Shown here one piece after another: positions 63,457 through 64,000 of a DNA stretch of 64,000 bases (its first letter is position 1; every line of letters begins with the position of its first letter). This stretch comes from an uncultured Pseudomonadota bacterium (GTDB taxonomy: Bacteria; Myxococcota_A; Bradymonadia; Bradymonadales; Bradymonadaceae), in assembly GCA_913057905.1 (NCBI GenBank), contig CAJXPB010000001.1:372001-436000 (forward strand). The letters run 5' to 3'. The notes below the pieces were generated by a model that did not search any database, had not been told where the DNA came from, and saw only the letters and a program-made list of their open reading frames with translations. Position numbers and translations under genes: made by a program.

Positions 63457-64000
63457 ATGAATACTTACCATACGGCTGTGCGTCTGTTTGCGGTGAGCGC
63501 TGTTGTAGCGTTCGCCACACTCTGGACGCCCGCCTCGGAACGACCGCAGGCACAGTCTCTCCCGTCTAACTCGCCGGCGGGCATCCGCGTCGCCGTTGCA
63601 GGATTGGGGCCTCTGTCGGCGCGCGAGATCTTGCCGGACAACCTGTACCGGGAGCTGGTGCGCCGCAAGCGGTTCTCGCACTGGAAGATGCCGGGAGAGT
63701 CGACGTGGCCGACCGACGAATCTGGCCGACCCGTCGTCGAGACCGAACAGCTCGACGCCCTCTACCACACCGTCGACCAGCGGTCCGTCTATCGCATCCG
63801 GCACATGTACCGGCTGTCGACCGACCAACTGCAGTCGTTGAATCCAAGTACCGATCTCGACGATGTCTCGTCGGGGGACCGACTCCAGGTCTGGGAGCGG
63901 TCGGCGTACGGCGTACCGACCAGTTACGGATCCGCCCACGGGTGGGGCAAACTCTACAATGGCGTCCCCCTGCCCGATTCGCCGGACTACGAAATCCTGT
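63457..64000 (+). CDS. LysM and MepA-like secreted protein, 3' end outside window
   Basis: Open reading frame running to the window end without a stop codon, with at least 181 residues. The start is ATG 63457. A signal peptide (hydrophobic core about 8-23) is followed by a LysM-like domain (VYRIRHMYRLSTDQLQSLN, about 112-145) and then SYGSAHGWGKLYNGVPLP, which resembles the N terminus of MepA peptidases. The catalytic part is beyond the window. It is probably a second cell-wall endopeptidase, related to the MepA domain at 8845-10623. Confidence 0.7.
   Translation, partial: MNTYHTAVRLFAVSAVVAFATLWTPASERPQAQSLPSNSPAGIRVAVAGLGPLSAREILPDNLYRELVRRKRFSHWKMPGESTWPTDESGRPVVETEQLDALYHTVDQRSVYRIRHMYRLSTDQLQSLNPSTDLDDVSSGDRLQVWERSAYGVPTSYGSAHGWGKLYNGVPLPDSPDYEIL

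Overview
This window is a gene-dense, high-GC bacterial chromosome segment with about 57 protein genes, most of them in long minus-strand runs. The proteins are very rich in Asp and Glu. There are many Asp/Gly-rich lipoproteins, a cysteine-rich Stig1-like secreted protein, short FLYSRIDG-type modules fused to J-domain and acidic proteins, and a RdgC-like protein split over two genes. I infer a Myxococcota/deltaproteobacterial relative, most like the Bradymonadales group, probably salt-adapted. No rRNA, tRNA, CRISPR array, prophage or intact insertion sequence was recognised.

Layout. 1-8.1 kb: the end of a metallophosphoesterase gene, prs, engB, a translationally coupled membrane pair with ResB-like topology, coaE, an SDR-like protein, and two tandem paralogous envelope proteins. 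8.1-14.1 kb: a lipoprotein, a MepA murein endopeptidase fused to HEAT repeats, a RidA protein and a Clp-type double AAA+ unfoldase with a long acidic insert. 14.1-25.8 kb is one minus-strand run: J-domain/TPR protein, DnaK paralogue, 709-residue acidic protein, LPG-synthase-type membrane protein, zinc-finger ParA ATPase, membrane sensor, NamZ-like protein, nadD and a DUF2520 protein. 25.9-32.4 kb: argD, hslU, hslV, xerC and a bifunctional Rel enzyme. 32.5-35.0 kb: two divergent citrate synthase homologues, one with a DNA-binding HTH. 35.0-44.1 kb: a Cys-rich lipoprotein, gmk, yicC, tatA, rnc, mnmA, a cysteine desulfurase, a dCTP-deaminase-fold protein and gshA. 44.4-53.1 kb: a TPR lipoprotein, manA, an acyl-CoA dehydrogenase behind a palindromic operator, a K+ channel with an unusual filter, the split RdgC pair, uppP and a small lipoprotein. 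53.1-57.2 kb is the accessory region: two lipoproteins around a truncated four-helix-bundle gene, inverted arrays of 13-bp repeats, a 165-bp nested palindrome and a clear terminator. 57.2-63.2 kb: rpe, rsmB, fmt and def preceded by a degenerate receiver/J-domain protein, a RlaP-type nucleotidyltransferase homologue and a HEAT protein. The window ends inside a LysM plus MepA-like gene.

How the genes may work together. Housekeeping sets are visible: translation start and rRNA modification (def-fmt-rsmB), tRNA thiolation (cysteine desulfurase-mnmA), the HslVU protease, and wall precursor recycling and remodelling (uppP, NamZ, two MepA-like proteins). The more unusual parts are a dedicated DnaK/J/acidic-scaffold cluster, the divergent citrate synthase pair with a possible operator between the genes, the split RdgC system, the accessory genes ahead of def-fmt, and the repeat-palindrome island at 54.4-55.2 kb.
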